Shown piece after piece: positions 16,270 through 25,864 of a stretch of DNA of 64,000 nucleotides. This DNA comes from Sphingopyxis panaciterrae (GTDB taxonomy: Bacteria > Pseudomonadota > Alphaproteobacteria > Sphingomonadales > Sphingomonadaceae), in assembly GCF_011762125.1 (NCBI RefSeq), contig NZ_JAASQN010000002.1, forward strand, positions 434,001 to 498,000, in the 5' to 3' direction. A program made the translations under genes and the position numbers. Below the pieces are notes generated by a model that searched no databases, was not told the origin of the DNA, and saw only the letters and a list, made by a program, of their open reading frames with translations. Numbering within the stretch: the stretch's first letter is position 1; every line of letters begins with the position of its first letter.

Positions 16270-16701
16270 TCAGCCCTCCGTCACTTCGAGGCCCATCGAG
16301 CGCGCGCTGCCCTCGATGATCTTCGTCGCCTGTTCGATGTCGTTCGCGTTGAGATCCTTCATCTTGATCTCGGCAATTTCGGCGAGCTTCGAGCGTGCGA
16401 TCTTGCCGCCGCTGATCTTGCCGGGCTCCTTCGAACCCGATTTCAGGTTCGCGGCCTTCTTGATCAGATAGGTCGCCGGCGGCGTCTTGGTGACGAACGA
16501 GAAGCTCTTGTCGGCAAAGACGGTGATGATGGTCGGGGTCGGCGTGCCCTTGTCCATGGAATCGGTCGCGGCGTTGAACGCCTTGCAGAATTCCATGATG
16601 TTGACGCCGCGCTGACCGAGCGCCGGCCCGAGCGGCGGCGACGGGTTCGCGGTGCCAGCGGGCACCTGCAGCTTGATGTAGCCGCTGATTTTCTTGGCCA
16701 T
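16270..16701 (-). CDS. rplK: 50S ribosomal protein L11
   Basis: 143 residues starting [16 protein letters not shown], with [20 protein letters not shown] and the C-terminal rRNA-binding domain ending [12 protein letters not shown] strong AAAGGAGG precedes the ATG, so the longer reading frame is not used. It is first in the rplK-rplA unit. Upstream lies tesB rather than nusG. Confidence 0.99.
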   Translation of the reverse strand: MAKKISGYIKLQVPAGTANPSPPLGPALGQRGVNIMEFCKAFNAATDSMDKGTPTPTIITVFADKSFSFVTKTPPATYLIKKAANLKSGSKEPGKISGGKIARSKLAEIAEIKMKDLNANDIEQATKIIEGSARSMGLEVTEG

Positions 16702-16856
16702 GATGGCCTCCTTTCTTTCTGTCGGCCCGCCGTTTCCGGTGGACCTCAAAATAAGCGGTCGAACAGAAGGGCATCACCCCTTCCTCCCGCGCGGAATCAC
16801 GTCCGTGTCTGACGCGAAGCGGCGCCGTTAGCTGCAAACCGGCCGCAAGGCAAGCT

Positions 16857-17795
16857 TTACCCTTGGGGAACGACGCGGATCAGCCCTTCCTGGACCGCCG
16901 ATGCAATCAATGTGCCGTCTTGCCGATAAACCAGCCCGCGATTGATCCCGCGTCCGCCGCCGGACCAGTCGCTGTCCATCACATAGACGAACCAGTCGTC
17001 CACCCGGATATCGTCGTGAAACCACATCGCATGGTCGAGGCTGGTCGAAAACAGCCCCGGCTGCGTCCAGTTCAGCCCGTGCGGCACCATCGCCGACGAC
17101 AGCAGCCCCATGTCCGATGCATAGGCGAGCAGCGCGCGATGGATCAGTGGATCGTCGCCGACCGGCGCGGCGATGCGAAACCATTCATAATGCATCGTCG
17201 ACGCCGCCCCGGCGGGCGGACGAAAGCTGCGCACCTCGAACGGATGAAAGCCCGCCATCTGCGCGAGCCGGGCATCGTCGATCAACGGATCGGCGGCGAT
17301 GACGTCTCCGAAATCGCGGCATTGTTCGGGCGGCAGCAGGTCGGGCATCGGCGCTTGGTGCGCAAGGCCCTGCTCGGGCGCCTGGAACGAAGCGGTCAGG
17401 TTGAAGATCACCTTGCCGTCCTGACGCACCACGACGCGGCGATTGGCAAAACTGCGCCCGTCGAAATCGCGGTGGACGCGAAAATGCAGCGGCTTGGTCT
17501 CATCGCCGCCGCGCAGGAAATAGGCATGGAGCGAGTGGACATCCTTGCCGGGATCGACGGTCCGCGCAGCGGCAACCATCGCCTGCGCAATCACCTGCCC
17601 GCCGAAGATGCGATCGCGGGTCGGCTTCCTGAACGCCGGAAAAGTGAATTCGTCGGGTTCGTCCGCAGCTTCGAGGTCGAACAAGCTTACGACACGGCGC
17701 ACGACCTTGTCCCGATCGATCGATGCATGGATTGCGCGCGCACGGTCGGCACGCGCCTGAATCTCGGTTGGAGTCAGGCGCATGTGTTCATCCAT
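16857..17795 (-). CDS. tesB: acyl-CoA thioesterase II (TesB family)
   Basis: 312 residues forming the double hot-dog fold: the first half carries IFGGQVIAQAMVAA and HSLHAYFLRGGDE, and the second half LDHAMWFHDDIRVDDW and GRGINRGLVYRQDG, close to the active-site Asp/Thr/Gln positions of TesB. It hydrolyses acyl-CoA to free acid and CoA in the cytosol. Start is ambiguous between 17795 and the ATG at 17783, which has better Shine-Dalgarno spacing. It sits between nusG and rplK, an insertion into a normally contiguous block. Confidence 0.93.
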   Translation of the reverse strand: MDEHMRLTPTEIQARADRARAIHASIDRDKVVRRVVSLFDLEAADEPDEFTFPAFRKPTRDRIFGGQVIAQAMVAAARTVDPGKDVHSLHAYFLRGGDETKPLHFRVHRDFDGRSFANRRVVVRQDGKVIFNLTASFQAPEQGLAHQAPMPDLLPPEQCRDFGDVIAADPLIDDARLAQMAGFHPFEVRSFRPPAGAASTMHYEWFRIAAPVGDDPLIHRALLAYASDMGLLSSAMVPHGLNWTQPGLFSTSLDHAMWFHDDIRVDDWFVYVMDSDWSGGGRGINRGLVYRQDGTLIASAVQEGLIRVVPQG

Positions 17796-17823
17796 TCCAG
17801 CTGGCGAGCGACGGCAAAGGCCG

Positions 17824-18360
17824 TCACTTCATGCGTTCGACCTGTTCGAAGTCGAGTTCGACCGGGGTGGCGCGACCGAAGATCGACACCGACACCTTGA
17901 CGCGCGCCTTTTCGAAATCGAGTTCCTCGACCAGCCCGTTGAAGCTGGCGAAAGGACCGTCGAGCACCTTGACCTGATCGCCGATTTCGTAATCGACGCG
18001 GATTTCCTGCTTCGGACGTGCCGCAGCTTCTTCCTTGCTGTTCAGGATGCGCGCGGCCTCGGCTTCACTGATCGCCTGCGGCTTGCCCATCGACCCCAGA
18101 AAGCCGGTGACCTTCGGGGTGTTCTTGACGAGGTGATAGACATCGTCGGTCATCGTCAGCTTGGCGAGCACATAGCCGGGGAAGAATTTGCGTTCGGCCT
18201 GGACCTTCTTGCCGCGCTTCACCTCGGTGACGGTCTCGACCGGCACTTCGACCGCTTCGACCAGCTGGGTCAGCCCCATGCGCTCGGCTTCGGCAACCAC
18301 CGAATCGCGTACCTTGTTCTCGAAGCCCGAATAGGCGTGAATGATGTACCAGCGCGCCAT
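17824..18360 (-). CDS. nusG: transcription termination/antitermination protein NusG
   Basis: 178 residues: NGN domain (MARWYIIHAYSGFENKVRDS, then FPGYVLAKL) and C-terminal KOW domain (GDQVKVLDGPFASFNG, ending FEQVERMK). NusG binds RNA polymerase and links it to Rho or the ribosome. It follows secE by 44 bp, the standard pairing. A much longer in-frame upstream extension overlaps secE and is not real. Confidence 0.98.
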   Translation of the reverse strand: MARWYIIHAYSGFENKVRDSVVAEAERMGLTQLVEAVEVPVETVTEVKRGKKVQAERKFFPGYVLAKLTMTDDVYHLVKNTPKVTGFLGSMGKPQAISEAEAARILNSKEEAAARPKQEIRVDYEIGDQVKVLDGPFASFNGLVEELDFEKARVKVSVSIFGRATPVELDFEQVERMK

Positions 18361-18404
18361 AAGTCTGCGTGTCCTGTCCCTGAAATCCGTAAAAGTCGCG
18401 CCAA

Positions 18405-18602
18405 TCAGCGCGCGAGCGACGTCAGCCAGCCGACGATCGCGTTGAAAACCGTGTCGACGCCGACAAAGAAGAGCGCGAGGATCGTGGTCATGATCAGCAC
18501 CATGATCGTCGTCTGCACCGTTTCGCGGCCGGTCGGCCAGACGATCTTCGTGGCTTCCGATTTCACCTGATTGACGAATTCGCCGATGCTGGTCTTGGCC
18601 AT
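18405..18602 (-). CDS. secE: preprotein translocase subunit SecE
   Basis: 65 residues, the short single-helix form. The cytosolic amphipathic segment FVNQVKSEATKIVWPTGRET precedes one transmembrane helix, TTIMVLIMTTILALFFVGVD. SecE stabilises SecY in the Sec channel. It is directly upstream of nusG as in nearly all bacteria. The 188-bp gap upstream, before the MFS gene, must hold its promoter; no tRNA is visible there. Confidence 0.97.
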   Translation of the reverse strand: MAKTSIGEFVNQVKSEATKIVWPTGRETVQTTIMVLIMTTILALFFVGVDTVFNAIVGWLTSLAR

Positions 18603-18790
18603 GTCGATCGTCCTGCCTTAAAAAAACGTTCAATAATATCTAGCCAGATGGGTTGCCGTACCCGGCGCGTCAAGCGCGTTTCGGGCAATAGTCCGCCCAC
18701 CCTCCCCGAGCATGTCGGCGAAAGGCGGAAGGAAAACGGCGCATCTGTCCGAATGGGCGGCCTTTACTTGCGCCGTGCGGCGATTGCAAG

Positions 18791-20119
18791 TCAAACGCGG
18801 ATGGGCGTGCGCGCAAGCGTGCGCTGTATCAGCATGAGCAGCCCGGCCATGACGATCCAGCTCGTCGTCGGCTGCAATGCGAACAACAGGTGCAACTCGC
18901 GCGCCGCCGCCGCTCCGTTCCGCGGATCGAAGCCGACGATATCGAGCATGGCGTAACTCACTGCAATCGCGGCGGCGACGCCGAATTTCTGCATCAGGTT
19001 CAGCAGTGCGAACAAGAAAGCCGAGCGGTTCCGTCCGCACCGCTCGGCGTCGCGCGGAATCAGGTCGGCGAGCATCGAGTAAGTGAACAACAGTCCGACA
19101 AAACCGGTCCCGAGCGCCAGCGAAAAACCTACCGCCTGCCCGATCCCGTCAGGCCGCTGGAACAGGGTCGCGACGAGCAGCCCCGAAATGAGCAGACCCA
19201 TTGCCATCATCATCGGCGGCTTGCCGAAACGCCGCGCCAGGAACGTCCAGAGCGGCGAAGCCAGCGCACCGCCGATGAAGCTCGCAAAGAGCAGCACCGC
19301 GCTCTGCGCATCGAGGTCGAGCACCGCGGCGGCAAAGAAGACGAACAGCGAGGTCAGTGACCCGAAAGCGAAGCTGTTGAGGAACTGAACGCCGAGCAGC
19401 AGCATCAGCGGCGGAAACGAGAGTGAGGCGCGAATTTCGTGGCGCCAGCCGATGCCCGGTTCGGCGACGACTGCGCGTGACGGGACGCGGCGACATGCGA
19501 ACAGCGCGATCGGCACCATGATCAGGAAGATGCTGGCATAAGCCATGATCCGGCCCTGCAGGCTGATTCCCGGAATCAGCAATTGTGCCGCCGCGGGCGC
19601 GGCAAAGGCCAGGATCAGCGCGATCTTCGAGAACCAGTCACGCATCCCGTAGAGCAGCGCGCTGTCGGCGGGCGAGCGCACCAGCGCCGCACCCCACGAA
19701 AGCTGCGCGACCTCATAAAGACTGTAACTCGAATAGAAGAACACCATCATCACGAAGAGGGCGGCAAAAGGCAGCGCGTCGCCCACGGTCACCAACGCGA
19801 GCAGCAGCAGGGATAGCGGCACGATCGCCAGCAGCATCCAGCGCCGGTGCGCCCCGAGCCCGGTGCGCACGCGGTCGACCAGCGTCCCGATCAGCGGGTC
19901 GACCACCCCATCCCAGATCGTCGTCAGCGAAAAGAGCAGTCCGACCAGCGCAACCGAAATCACCCCGCCTTCAGCAATATAAGGCGGCAGATAGACGCTG
20001 AACGGCAGCCCGAGAATCACGGTCGGCCCCGCCGTCGCGGCATAAGCCGCAACCGTGCGCGGGCGCAGCGCAGAAGATTCCGGGGCGGCGCCGGTCGAGG
20101 GCAAGGCGGTCGTTGCCAA
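18791..20119 (-). CDS. MFS transporter, glycoside-pentoside-hexuronide (MelB-like) type
   Basis: 442 residues with 12 transmembrane helices. The GPH-family signature after helix 2 is present (TIWDGVVDPLIGTLVDR, then GLGAHRRWM), so sodium- or proton-coupled sugar or related solute import is likely. I chose a TTG start because AGGAG lies eight bases upstream and the protein then starts just ahead of the first helix; an ATG 54 bp upstream lacks such a site. No sugar-metabolism genes adjoin it, so the cargo is open. Confidence 0.88.
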   Translation of the reverse strand: MATTALPSTGAAPESSALRPRTVAAYAATAGPTVILGLPFSVYLPPYIAEGGVISVALVGLLFSLTTIWDGVVDPLIGTLVDRVRTGLGAHRRWMLLAIVPLSLLLLALVTVGDALPFAALFVMMVFFYSSYSLYEVAQLSWGAALVRSPADSALLYGMRDWFSKIALILAFAAPAAAQLLIPGISLQGRIMAYASIFLIMVPIALFACRRVPSRAVVAEPGIGWRHEIRASLSFPPLMLLLGVQFLNSFAFGSLTSLFVFFAAAVLDLDAQSAVLLFASFIGGALASPLWTFLARRFGKPPMMMAMGLLISGLLVATLFQRPDGIGQAVGFSLALGTGFVGLLFTYSMLADLIPRDAERCGRNRSAFLFALLNLMQKFGVAAAIAVSYAMLDIVGFDPRNGAAAARELHLLFALQPTTSWIVMAGLLMLIQRTLARTPIRV

Positions 20120-20216
20120 GCGATAAGCTCCTGCTGGAGAAAGCAAGGTTCCAGCCGCTGACAATAATGTCAATAGCCGGAGGACGGTCCAACCGCTTCT
20201 TCAGATCGGATATCGG

Positions 20217-20410
20217 TTTTGGGGTGGGGAGCTGCCATGAGTTCCACTCACCTTCGTCATCCGCGGAGGAGACCCTCGGCTCTTCCGCCTTGACCCGGGA
20301 TCCCGCTTTCTTGAGGGTAGCGCAGGTTTCGACTTCAAGCGGGACCCCGGATCAAGTCCGGGGTGACGATAAAGGGAACGGCAGCTTCCGGCCGGAAGCA
20401 GCCATCTCAA
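20217..20410. repeat. dispersed repeat, family A copy 4 (long form, inverted)
   Basis: It starts TTTTGGGGTGGGGAGCTGCC and ends GGGAACGGCAGCTTCCGGCC. It is the inverted counterpart of 15322-15505. It fills most of the 359-bp gap between the MFS gene and the next gene; I see no gene in that gap. Confidence 0.88.
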
Positions 20411-20478
20411 TTGCGGGTTTGCGACCGACACAGCCGCTTCTCGCCCCGCAGAACCAGCAACCCGGCCCTTATCTCACC

Positions 20479-21033
20479 CTAATCGTCCAGGACCACCAGC
20501 GACGGATAACGCTCAACCCAGCATTTCGACGATATCCGTTCGTCGAAAACGCCACGCTTCTCCAAACGAAAGGCCGCGGTCGGCCGCACACGCAATGCAA
20601 AAAGATCGTCAAGGCCGAGCGGCGCGCAGATTTCCACCCGGCGATTTTCGAGACGCGCCGCCACCGCCGTCGCCGTCTCCGGCCAATGCGTCATCGCGTC
20701 GGCGACCGAATGATAGGGTGTATCGCCATTGTGCCGATGCATTCGCGCCTGATTTTTGACCGACCAGCGCATGTCCGGCATCGATACGCGAAGCTGCCGC
20801 TCGATATCGCGATCAACATCCTTGCCCGAGGCATCGGGCGCGAACCAGAGGACGTCGACATCGCCAAATGGCGGCACTGGCTGGCGGCCGTGGCGATAAT
20901 CCCAGACGGCGTCGCGAACGAAACCGGCGCCGATCCAGCAATCGGGCAGCCTCAGTGCTGCGACCGCAGCCAGTGCCGCCATTCGCAAGCGATCGCCCGA
21001 CAGGAGCTTTTCGAGAAGGGCAAGCTGCTCCAC
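20479..21033 (-). CDS. nucleotidyltransferase family protein (DUF925 type)
   Basis: 184 residues. GAGFVRDAVWDYRHG and FGDVDVLWF give the G-x-x-x-R and D-x-D arrangement of the DUF925/NTP_transf_6 nucleotidyltransferases; PYHSVADAMTHWPETATAVA and LGLDDLFALRVRP are typical of that family. Substrate and cellular role are unknown. It is 21 bp downstream of apt, probably co-transcribed at the end of a petABC-apt region read on the same strand. Confidence 0.82.
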   Translation of the reverse strand: MEQLALLEKLLSGDRLRMAALAAVAALRLPDCWIGAGFVRDAVWDYRHGRQPVPPFGDVDVLWFAPDASGKDVDRDIERQLRVSMPDMRWSVKNQARMHRHNGDTPYHSVADAMTHWPETATAVAARLENRRVEICAPLGLDDLFALRVRPTAAFRLEKRGVFDERISSKCWVERYPSLVVLDD

Positions 21034-21054
21034 GCGCGCGACGCCCCGCCCCGG

Positions 21055-21609
21055 TCAGTCGCCGTCGAAAGCGATCAGCGTTTCGCAGGCAAGTCCGGCA
21101 TCGGCCAGCCGCCGCGATCCGCCAAGGTCGGGCAGATCGATCACGAACAGCGCCGCTGCCACCTCCGCCCCCGCATTGCGCATCAGCGCGGCGGTCGCAA
21201 GGATGGTGCCGCCGGTCGCCAGCAAGTCGTCGACCAGGACGACACGGTGCCCTGGCGCGATGGCGCCTTCGTGCAGTTCAAGGCGGTCGACGCCATATTC
21301 CAGTTCGTAATCGACGCCGATCGTGACTCCTGGCAACTTGCCGGCCTTGCGCACCGGTACGACGCCAAGCCCCATCGCGGTCGCCATTGCGGCCCCGAAC
21401 AGGAAACCCCGCGCCTCGACCGCGACGATGAAGTCCGGGCGATGAACCGCCGCGATCTCGCTCAGCCGCCGGACGCTTTCAGCGAAGCCTGCGGCGTCGC
21501 CGATCAATGTCGTGATATCCCGAAACTGGATGCCCGGCTTGGGAAAGTCCGGAATCGTGCGGACGAGACTAGCGAGGTCGAGGTCCGGCTGAGGCGGGAG
21601 GGCGATCAT
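21055..21609 (-). CDS. apt: adenine phosphoribosyltransferase
   Basis: 184 residues with the Apt N-terminus (RTIPDFPKPGIQFRDITTL) and the PRPP-binding motif VVLVDDLLATGGTI. It converts adenine and PRPP to AMP in purine salvage. It lies 25 bp downstream of the cytochrome c1 gene on the same strand, an order known from other sphingomonads to my recollection. Start, length and motifs are all standard. Confidence 0.96.
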   Translation of the reverse strand: MIALPPQPDLDLASLVRTIPDFPKPGIQFRDITTLIGDAAGFAESVRRLSEIAAVHRPDFIVAVEARGFLFGAAMATAMGLGVVPVRKAGKLPGVTIGVDYELEYGVDRLELHEGAIAPGHRVVLVDDLLATGGTILATAALMRNAGAEVAAALFVIDLPDLGGSRRLADAGLACETLIAFDGD

Positions 21610-21634
21610 GAAACGGCCGCCCTCCCTAAATCGC

Positions 21635-22444
21635 TCAATGCTTCTTGTCGGCCCAGATGTTCCGGTACGACAGATAGGTCAGCACGCTGAAGATCAGCAG
21701 GAAGAGGAAAGCCGCATAACCAACCTGCACGCGCTTCACCAGCTTGGGCTCGGCGGTCCAGACGAGGAACGCGGTGACGTCCGCCGCCATGCTCTTTACA
21801 TCGTTCGGCGATCCGTCGGCAAAAGTCACCTGCCCCTTGGTCAGCGGCGGTGCCATCGCGAGGTTGAGGTTCGCGAAATAGGGGTTGTAGTGCAGCCCCG
21901 TGCCTGGCTTGAGTTCCGCAGGCAGGTTGGCCGGCGGGTTCTGGAAGCCGGTCAGCAGCGAATAGACATAGTCCTTGCCGCCTTCGCGCGCCTTGGTGAT
22001 CAGCGACAGGTCGGGCGGCAACGCATTGTTGTTCGCTGCACGCGCCGCGGTTTCGTTCGCATAGGGCGACGGGAAATAATCCGACGAGAGGCCATCGCGC
22101 GTCGCCGGCTCACCCGTGTCGGGGTTGATCGACGGAACCTGGAAACCCTTGGCAAAGGCCTTTACCTGGCCTTCGGTATAACCGAGTTCGCCGATGTCGC
22201 GGAACGCGACGAGGTGCAGGCTGTGGCAAGCCGAACAGACTTCCTTGTACACCTGCATGCCGCGCTGCAACTGCGCCTTGTCCCAGTGCGGAACCAGGCC
22301 ATCGCTGGCGAGCTTCAGCTTTTCGGGATGCTTATGAAACTCGTGCGTGGCGTTGTGTTCATTGGCCAGCGGCGTCGTGAGAATCGCGAGCACCAACGCC
22401 GTAATGAAACCAAGACCGACGAGAAAACCGAGCGGACGAACCAT
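21635..22444 (-). CDS. petC: cytochrome c1 of the bc1 complex
   Basis: 269 residues. An N-terminal signal/anchor (FLVGLGFITALVLAILTTPL) precedes the haem c motif CSACH in EVCSACHSLHLVAFRD. A C-terminal helix (AAFLLLIFSVLTYLSYRNIW) anchors it with the haem domain in the periplasm; the Met ligand region lies in the second half. It carries electrons from the Rieske centre to cytochrome c. It is third in petA-petB-petC, 31 bp after petB. AGGAG precedes the chosen ATG. Confidence 0.96.
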   Translation of the reverse strand: MVRPLGFLVGLGFITALVLAILTTPLANEHNATHEFHKHPEKLKLASDGLVPHWDKAQLQRGMQVYKEVCSACHSLHLVAFRDIGELGYTEGQVKAFAKGFQVPSINPDTGEPATRDGLSSDYFPSPYANETAARAANNNALPPDLSLITKAREGGKDYVYSLLTGFQNPPANLPAELKPGTGLHYNPYFANLNLAMAPPLTKGQVTFADGSPNDVKSMAADVTAFLVWTAEPKLVKRVQVGYAAFLFLLIFSVLTYLSYRNIWADKKH

Positions 22445-22475
22445 GGCTTTATCAGCTCCTATTAAAGTCCGGCGC

Positions 22476-23756
22476 TCAGGCCGTGGCCGCCGACGACGTG
22501 TCGGCATGCTTGGCGAGAACCGCCTCGGTGATCGAATTCGGCATCGGCAGCGGACGTTCGATCCGCGACACGATCGGCAGAATGACCAGGAAGTGGGCGA
22601 AGTAATAGATCGCGCCGAGCTGGCTCAGGATCACCCACGGCTGCTCCGCCGGCTGCATGCCACACCAACCGAGGAGGAACACGTCGACGACGAGGATCCA
22701 GAAGAAGATGCGGTACAGCGGACGATAGGTCGACGACTTCACCGGCGAGCTGTCGAGCCAGGGCAGGAAGAACAGCAGTGCGATCGAACCGAACATCGCG
22801 ATGACGCCCCACAGCTTCGCGTCGATCCACAGGAAGTTGAAGGTGAAGGCCTTCAGGATCGCGTAGAAGGGCAGGAAGTACCATTCGGGAACGATATGCG
22901 CCGGGGTCGAGAGCGAGTTCGCCGGGATATAATTGTCGGCGTGACCGAGCGCATTAGGGCTGAAGAAGGTCAGCGCGACGAAGATCAGCAGGAAGATGCC
23001 GAGCCCGAAGCCGTCCTTCGCGGTGTAATAGGGATGGAACGGAACCGTGTCCTGCTCATCCTTCACCTCGATGCCGGTCGGATTGTTCGACCCCGGAATG
23101 TGCAGCGCCCAGATGTGCAGGATGACGACACCCAGGATCACGAACGGCAGCAGATAGTGCAGCGAGAAGAAGCGGTTGAGCGTGGCGTTGTCGGGCACGA
23201 AGCCGCCGAGCAGCCATTCGCGCACCGGTTCGCCGACGATCGGTATCGCCGAGAAGAAGCCTGTGATCACCTGCGCGCCCCAGAAGCTCATCTGGCCCCA
23301 CGGCAACACATAGCCCATGAAGGCGGTGGCCATCATGAGGAGGAAGATCACGACGCCGAGCAGCCACACCATTTCGCGCGGCGCCTTGTACGAACCGTAA
23401 TAAAGGCCGCGAAAAATGTGGAGATAAACGACGATGAAGAACATGCTCGCGCCGTTCATATGCGCATAGCGGATGAACCAGCCGGCGTTCACGTCGCGCA
23501 TGATATGCTCGACCGAGTTGAACGCGACCGTCGCATTGGCGGCATAATGCATCGCCAGCACGATGCCGGTGATGATCTGGATCGCGAGCGCGGCGCCGGC
23601 GAGAACGCCGAAGTTCCAGAAATAGTTGAGGTTGCGCGGCACGGGATAGCCGGCGCCGATTGCATTATAGACGAGGCGCGGCAGCGGCAGCTTCTCGTCC
23701 AGCCACTTCATCAGCGGCTGCTGCGGTTCGTAGTTCTTGGCCCAGGGAAAGCTCAT
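22476..23756 (-). CDS. petB: cytochrome b of the bc1 complex
   Basis: 426 residues, full-length cytochrome b with eight membrane helices. Haem-ligand histidines lie in [20 protein letters not shown] and further along (VVYLHIF, HYLLPF), and [13 protein letters not shown] is the Qo-site signature. It transfers electrons across the membrane during quinol oxidation. It is preceded by petA after 13 bp and followed by petC. Confidence 0.98.
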   Translation of the reverse strand: MSFPWAKNYEPQQPLMKWLDEKLPLPRLVYNAIGAGYPVPRNLNYFWNFGVLAGAALAIQIITGIVLAMHYAANATVAFNSVEHIMRDVNAGWFIRYAHMNGASMFFIVVYLHIFRGLYYGSYKAPREMVWLLGVVIFLLMMATAFMGYVLPWGQMSFWGAQVITGFFSAIPIVGEPVREWLLGGFVPDNATLNRFFSLHYLLPFVILGVVILHIWALHIPGSNNPTGIEVKDEQDTVPFHPYYTAKDGFGLGIFLLIFVALTFFSPNALGHADNYIPANSLSTPAHIVPEWYFLPFYAILKAFTFNFLWIDAKLWGVIAMFGSIALLFFLPWLDSSPVKSSTYRPLYRIFFWILVVDVFLLGWCGMQPAEQPWVILSQLGAIYYFAHFLVILPIVSRIERPLPMPNSITEAVLAKHADTSSAATA

Positions 23757-23769
23757 CTTATCTCGCTCC

Positions 23770-24327
23770 TCAGCCGATCGTCACGACGGTGTCGCTGGTG
23801 AATTCATAGGGCGGCACAACCAGATTCTTGGGTGCCGGGCCCTTACGGATGCGCGCCGCGGTGTCGTAGTGCGAACCATGGCACGGGCAGAAATAACCGC
23901 CGAAATCGCCGCGATTCTCGCCCTCGGCAGCACCCAGCGGAACACAGCCCAAATGGGTGCAGACGCCCAGTGTGATCAGCCAGTTTTCCTTGCCCGGCTT
24001 GGTGCGCTCGTCGATCGTCTGCGGATCGCGCAGGTCACCGAGCGGAACCGCCTTGGCTTCGGCGATTTCCTTGGCGACGAGGTTGCGGACGAACACCGGC
24101 TGCTTGCGCCAGCTCGTCTTGATCGCCTGCCCCGGCTGGATCGCCGAAATGTCGATTTCGGTCGACGACAGCGCGAGCACGTCGGCCGACGGGTTCATCT
24201 GGTTGACTAGCGGCAGGACGACCGCCACCGCACCGACACCCGCGAAACTCACTGCCGCGATATTGATAAAGTCCCGGCGCCGCACGCCATCTTCGATGCC
24301 GGCGTTGAGTTCGGATTCACTGGCCAT
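23770..24327 (-). CDS. petA: ubiquinol-cytochrome c reductase Rieske iron-sulfur subunit
   Basis: 185 residues. A twin-arginine-like N-terminal anchor ([20 protein letters not shown]) is followed by the Rieske cluster motifs CTHLGC and CPCHGSHYD. The soluble head accepts electrons from quinol at the periplasmic face. It is first in petABC and divergent from trmL, with 221 bp between. The longer upstream frame adds 40 residues that would mask the Tat signal, so the inner ATG is chosen. Confidence 0.97.
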   Translation of the reverse strand: MASESELNAGIEDGVRRRDFINIAAVSFAGVGAVAVVLPLVNQMNPSADVLALSSTEIDISAIQPGQAIKTSWRKQPVFVRNLVAKEIAEAKAVPLGDLRDPQTIDERTKPGKENWLITLGVCTHLGCVPLGAAEGENRGDFGGYFCPCHGSHYDTAARIRKGPAPKNLVVPPYEFTSDTVVTIG

Positions 24328-24548
24328 TCGACTGCCCTTGCATGGGTGAAACGACAATATTTCTCGGAAGGTGGCCACCCTGTTGCGCACGCACGAAAGC
24401 AGCGCGCCCGGCGGCCCCTCCGGGAATTCCGGGCCTGATAGCCGCACATCCGGGGCTTGCCAACAGGCAATTTCCCCTTCTTTCGCTCTATCCCGGCATC
24501 GCGGCCAAGCCCCTCGATTCCCGGCGCGGTCGCGGTTATGGCCTGCCG

Positions 24549-25007
24549 ATGGAAATCGCCCTGTTTCAGCCGGATATCGCGGGTAACGTCGGCACGACGC
24601 TGCGCACCGCGGCCTGTTTCGGCGTGCCCGCCCATATCATAGAGCCTTGCGGCTTTCCCTTTTCGGACGGCGCGCTGAGGCGCGCGGGCATGGACTATGC
24701 GACGCGCGCCAATGTGACGCGGCACGCCGACTGGCCAGCCTTTCAGAGCTGGAGCGCCGCCGCGGACCGGCGGCTTGTCCTGTTCACGACGGCGGGCGCA
24801 ACTCCCCTCCCCGTCTTCGCCTTCGCCGCCGGAGACATTCTGCTGCTCGGCGCGGAATCATCGGGGGTGCCGCCGCATGTCCACGCCGCCGCGGCCGAGC
24901 GGGTCGCGATTCCGATGCAGCCGGGCTTTCGCTCCTTGAATGTCGCGGTGGCGGCTGGCATCGCGCTCGCCGAAGCACTCAGGCAGACGAAAGGCTTTCC
25001 GTCATGA
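24549..25007 (+). CDS. trmL: tRNA (cytidine(34)-2'-O)-methyltransferase
   Basis: 152 residues of the SPOUT family: N-terminal EIALFQPDIAGNVGTTLRT, central LLLGAESSGVPP and C-terminal PMQPGFRSLNVAVAAGIALA forming the trefoil-knot SAM site. TrmL methylates the wobble ribose of tRNA-Leu. The ATG at MEIALF is chosen by homology; the longer upstream frame is not family-like. The last 4 bp overlap the hemF start. Confidence 0.94.
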   Translation: MEIALFQPDIAGNVGTTLRTAACFGVPAHIIEPCGFPFSDGALRRAGMDYATRANVTRHADWPAFQSWSAAADRRLVLFTTAGATPLPVFAFAAGDILLLGAESSGVPPHVHAAAAERVAIPMQPGFRSLNVAVAAGIALAEALRQTKGFPS

Positions 25008-25864
25008 TTTCGCTCGATCCCCAGCAACAGGCGGCGCGCGACTGGTTCGAATCGCTGCGCGACCGGATTTGCGCCGAGTTCGAGGCTATCGAAAGCGAAG
25101 CGGGCAGCGACGCGCGCTTCGGCTACACGCCGTGGGACCGCGAAGCCGAAGGAGTCGCCCCCGGCGACGGCGGCGGCGGCGTCCGCGGCGTGATGACCGG
25201 CAAGATATTCGAAAAGGTCGGGGTCAATGTCTCGACCGTCGGCGGCCAGTTTGCGCCCGACTTTGCGGCATCGATCCACGGCGCGGGTGAGGATCCCAGC
25301 TTTTTCGCGACCGGCATCAGTCTCGTCGCGCATATGGCGAACCCGCATGTGCCGGCGGTGCATATGAACACGCGCTTCCTCGTCACGACGAAACGCTGGT
25401 TCGGCGGCGGCGCCGATCTCAACCCGCCCATCCCCTATGCCGAGGATACCGACGCCTTTCACGCGCGGTTCCGGGCAGCATGCACGCCCTTTGGCCCCGA
25501 TGTCTACGAACGCTATGCCAAATGGGCCGAGGATTATTTCTATATCCCGCACCGCGGCGTCCATCGCGGGGTCGGCGGCATTTTCTATGATCATCTCGAA
25601 TGCGGCGACGATGCCGAATTCGACCGTAATTTCCAGCTGACGCAAGCGGTCGGCGAGGCGTTCCTCGACATCTTCCCGCAGATCGTGCGCCGCCGGATGA
25701 ACCAGCCCTTCACCGACGCCGAGCGCGACGAGCAGCTCGTCTGGCGCGGCCGCTATGCCGAATTCAACCTTGTCTACGACCGCGGCACGCTGTTCGGGCT
25801 CAAGACCGGCGGCAATATCGACGCGATCCTGATGAGCCTGCCGCCGCTCGCCAAATGGAGCTGA
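25004..25864 (+). CDS. hemF: oxygen-dependent coproporphyrinogen III oxidase
   Basis: 286 residues, standard length. Motifs include GGGGVRGVMTGKIFEKVGVN, VHMNTRFL, WFGGGADLNP, HRGVHRGVGGIFYDHLE and the C-terminal EFNLVYDRGTLFGLKTGGN. It decarboxylates coproporphyrinogen III to protoporphyrinogen IX in the cytosol. It is coupled to trmL by an ATGA overlap. Haem supply fits the bc1 operon next door, though the genes are divergently transcribed. Confidence 0.98.
   Translation: MISLDPQQQAARDWFESLRDRICAEFEAIESEAGSDARFGYTPWDREAEGVAPGDGGGGVRGVMTGKIFEKVGVNVSTVGGQFAPDFAASIHGAGEDPSFFATGISLVAHMANPHVPAVHMNTRFLVTTKRWFGGGADLNPPIPYAEDTDAFHARFRAACTPFGPDVYERYAKWAEDYFYIPHRGVHRGVGGIFYDHLECGDDAEFDRNFQLTQAVGEAFLDIFPQIVRRRMNQPFTDAERDEQLVWRGRYAEFNLVYDRGTLFGLKTGGNIDAILMSLPPLAKWS

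Noticed and set aside
20113-21690. 525-residue plus-strand open frame
   Set aside because: Composition is Arg/His-rich with no motif, and it is the opposite strand of apt and a nucleotidyltransferase gene that have clear motifs.
22347-23801. 484-residue plus-strand open frame
   Set aside because: Antisense of cytochrome b; highly charged shadow sequence.
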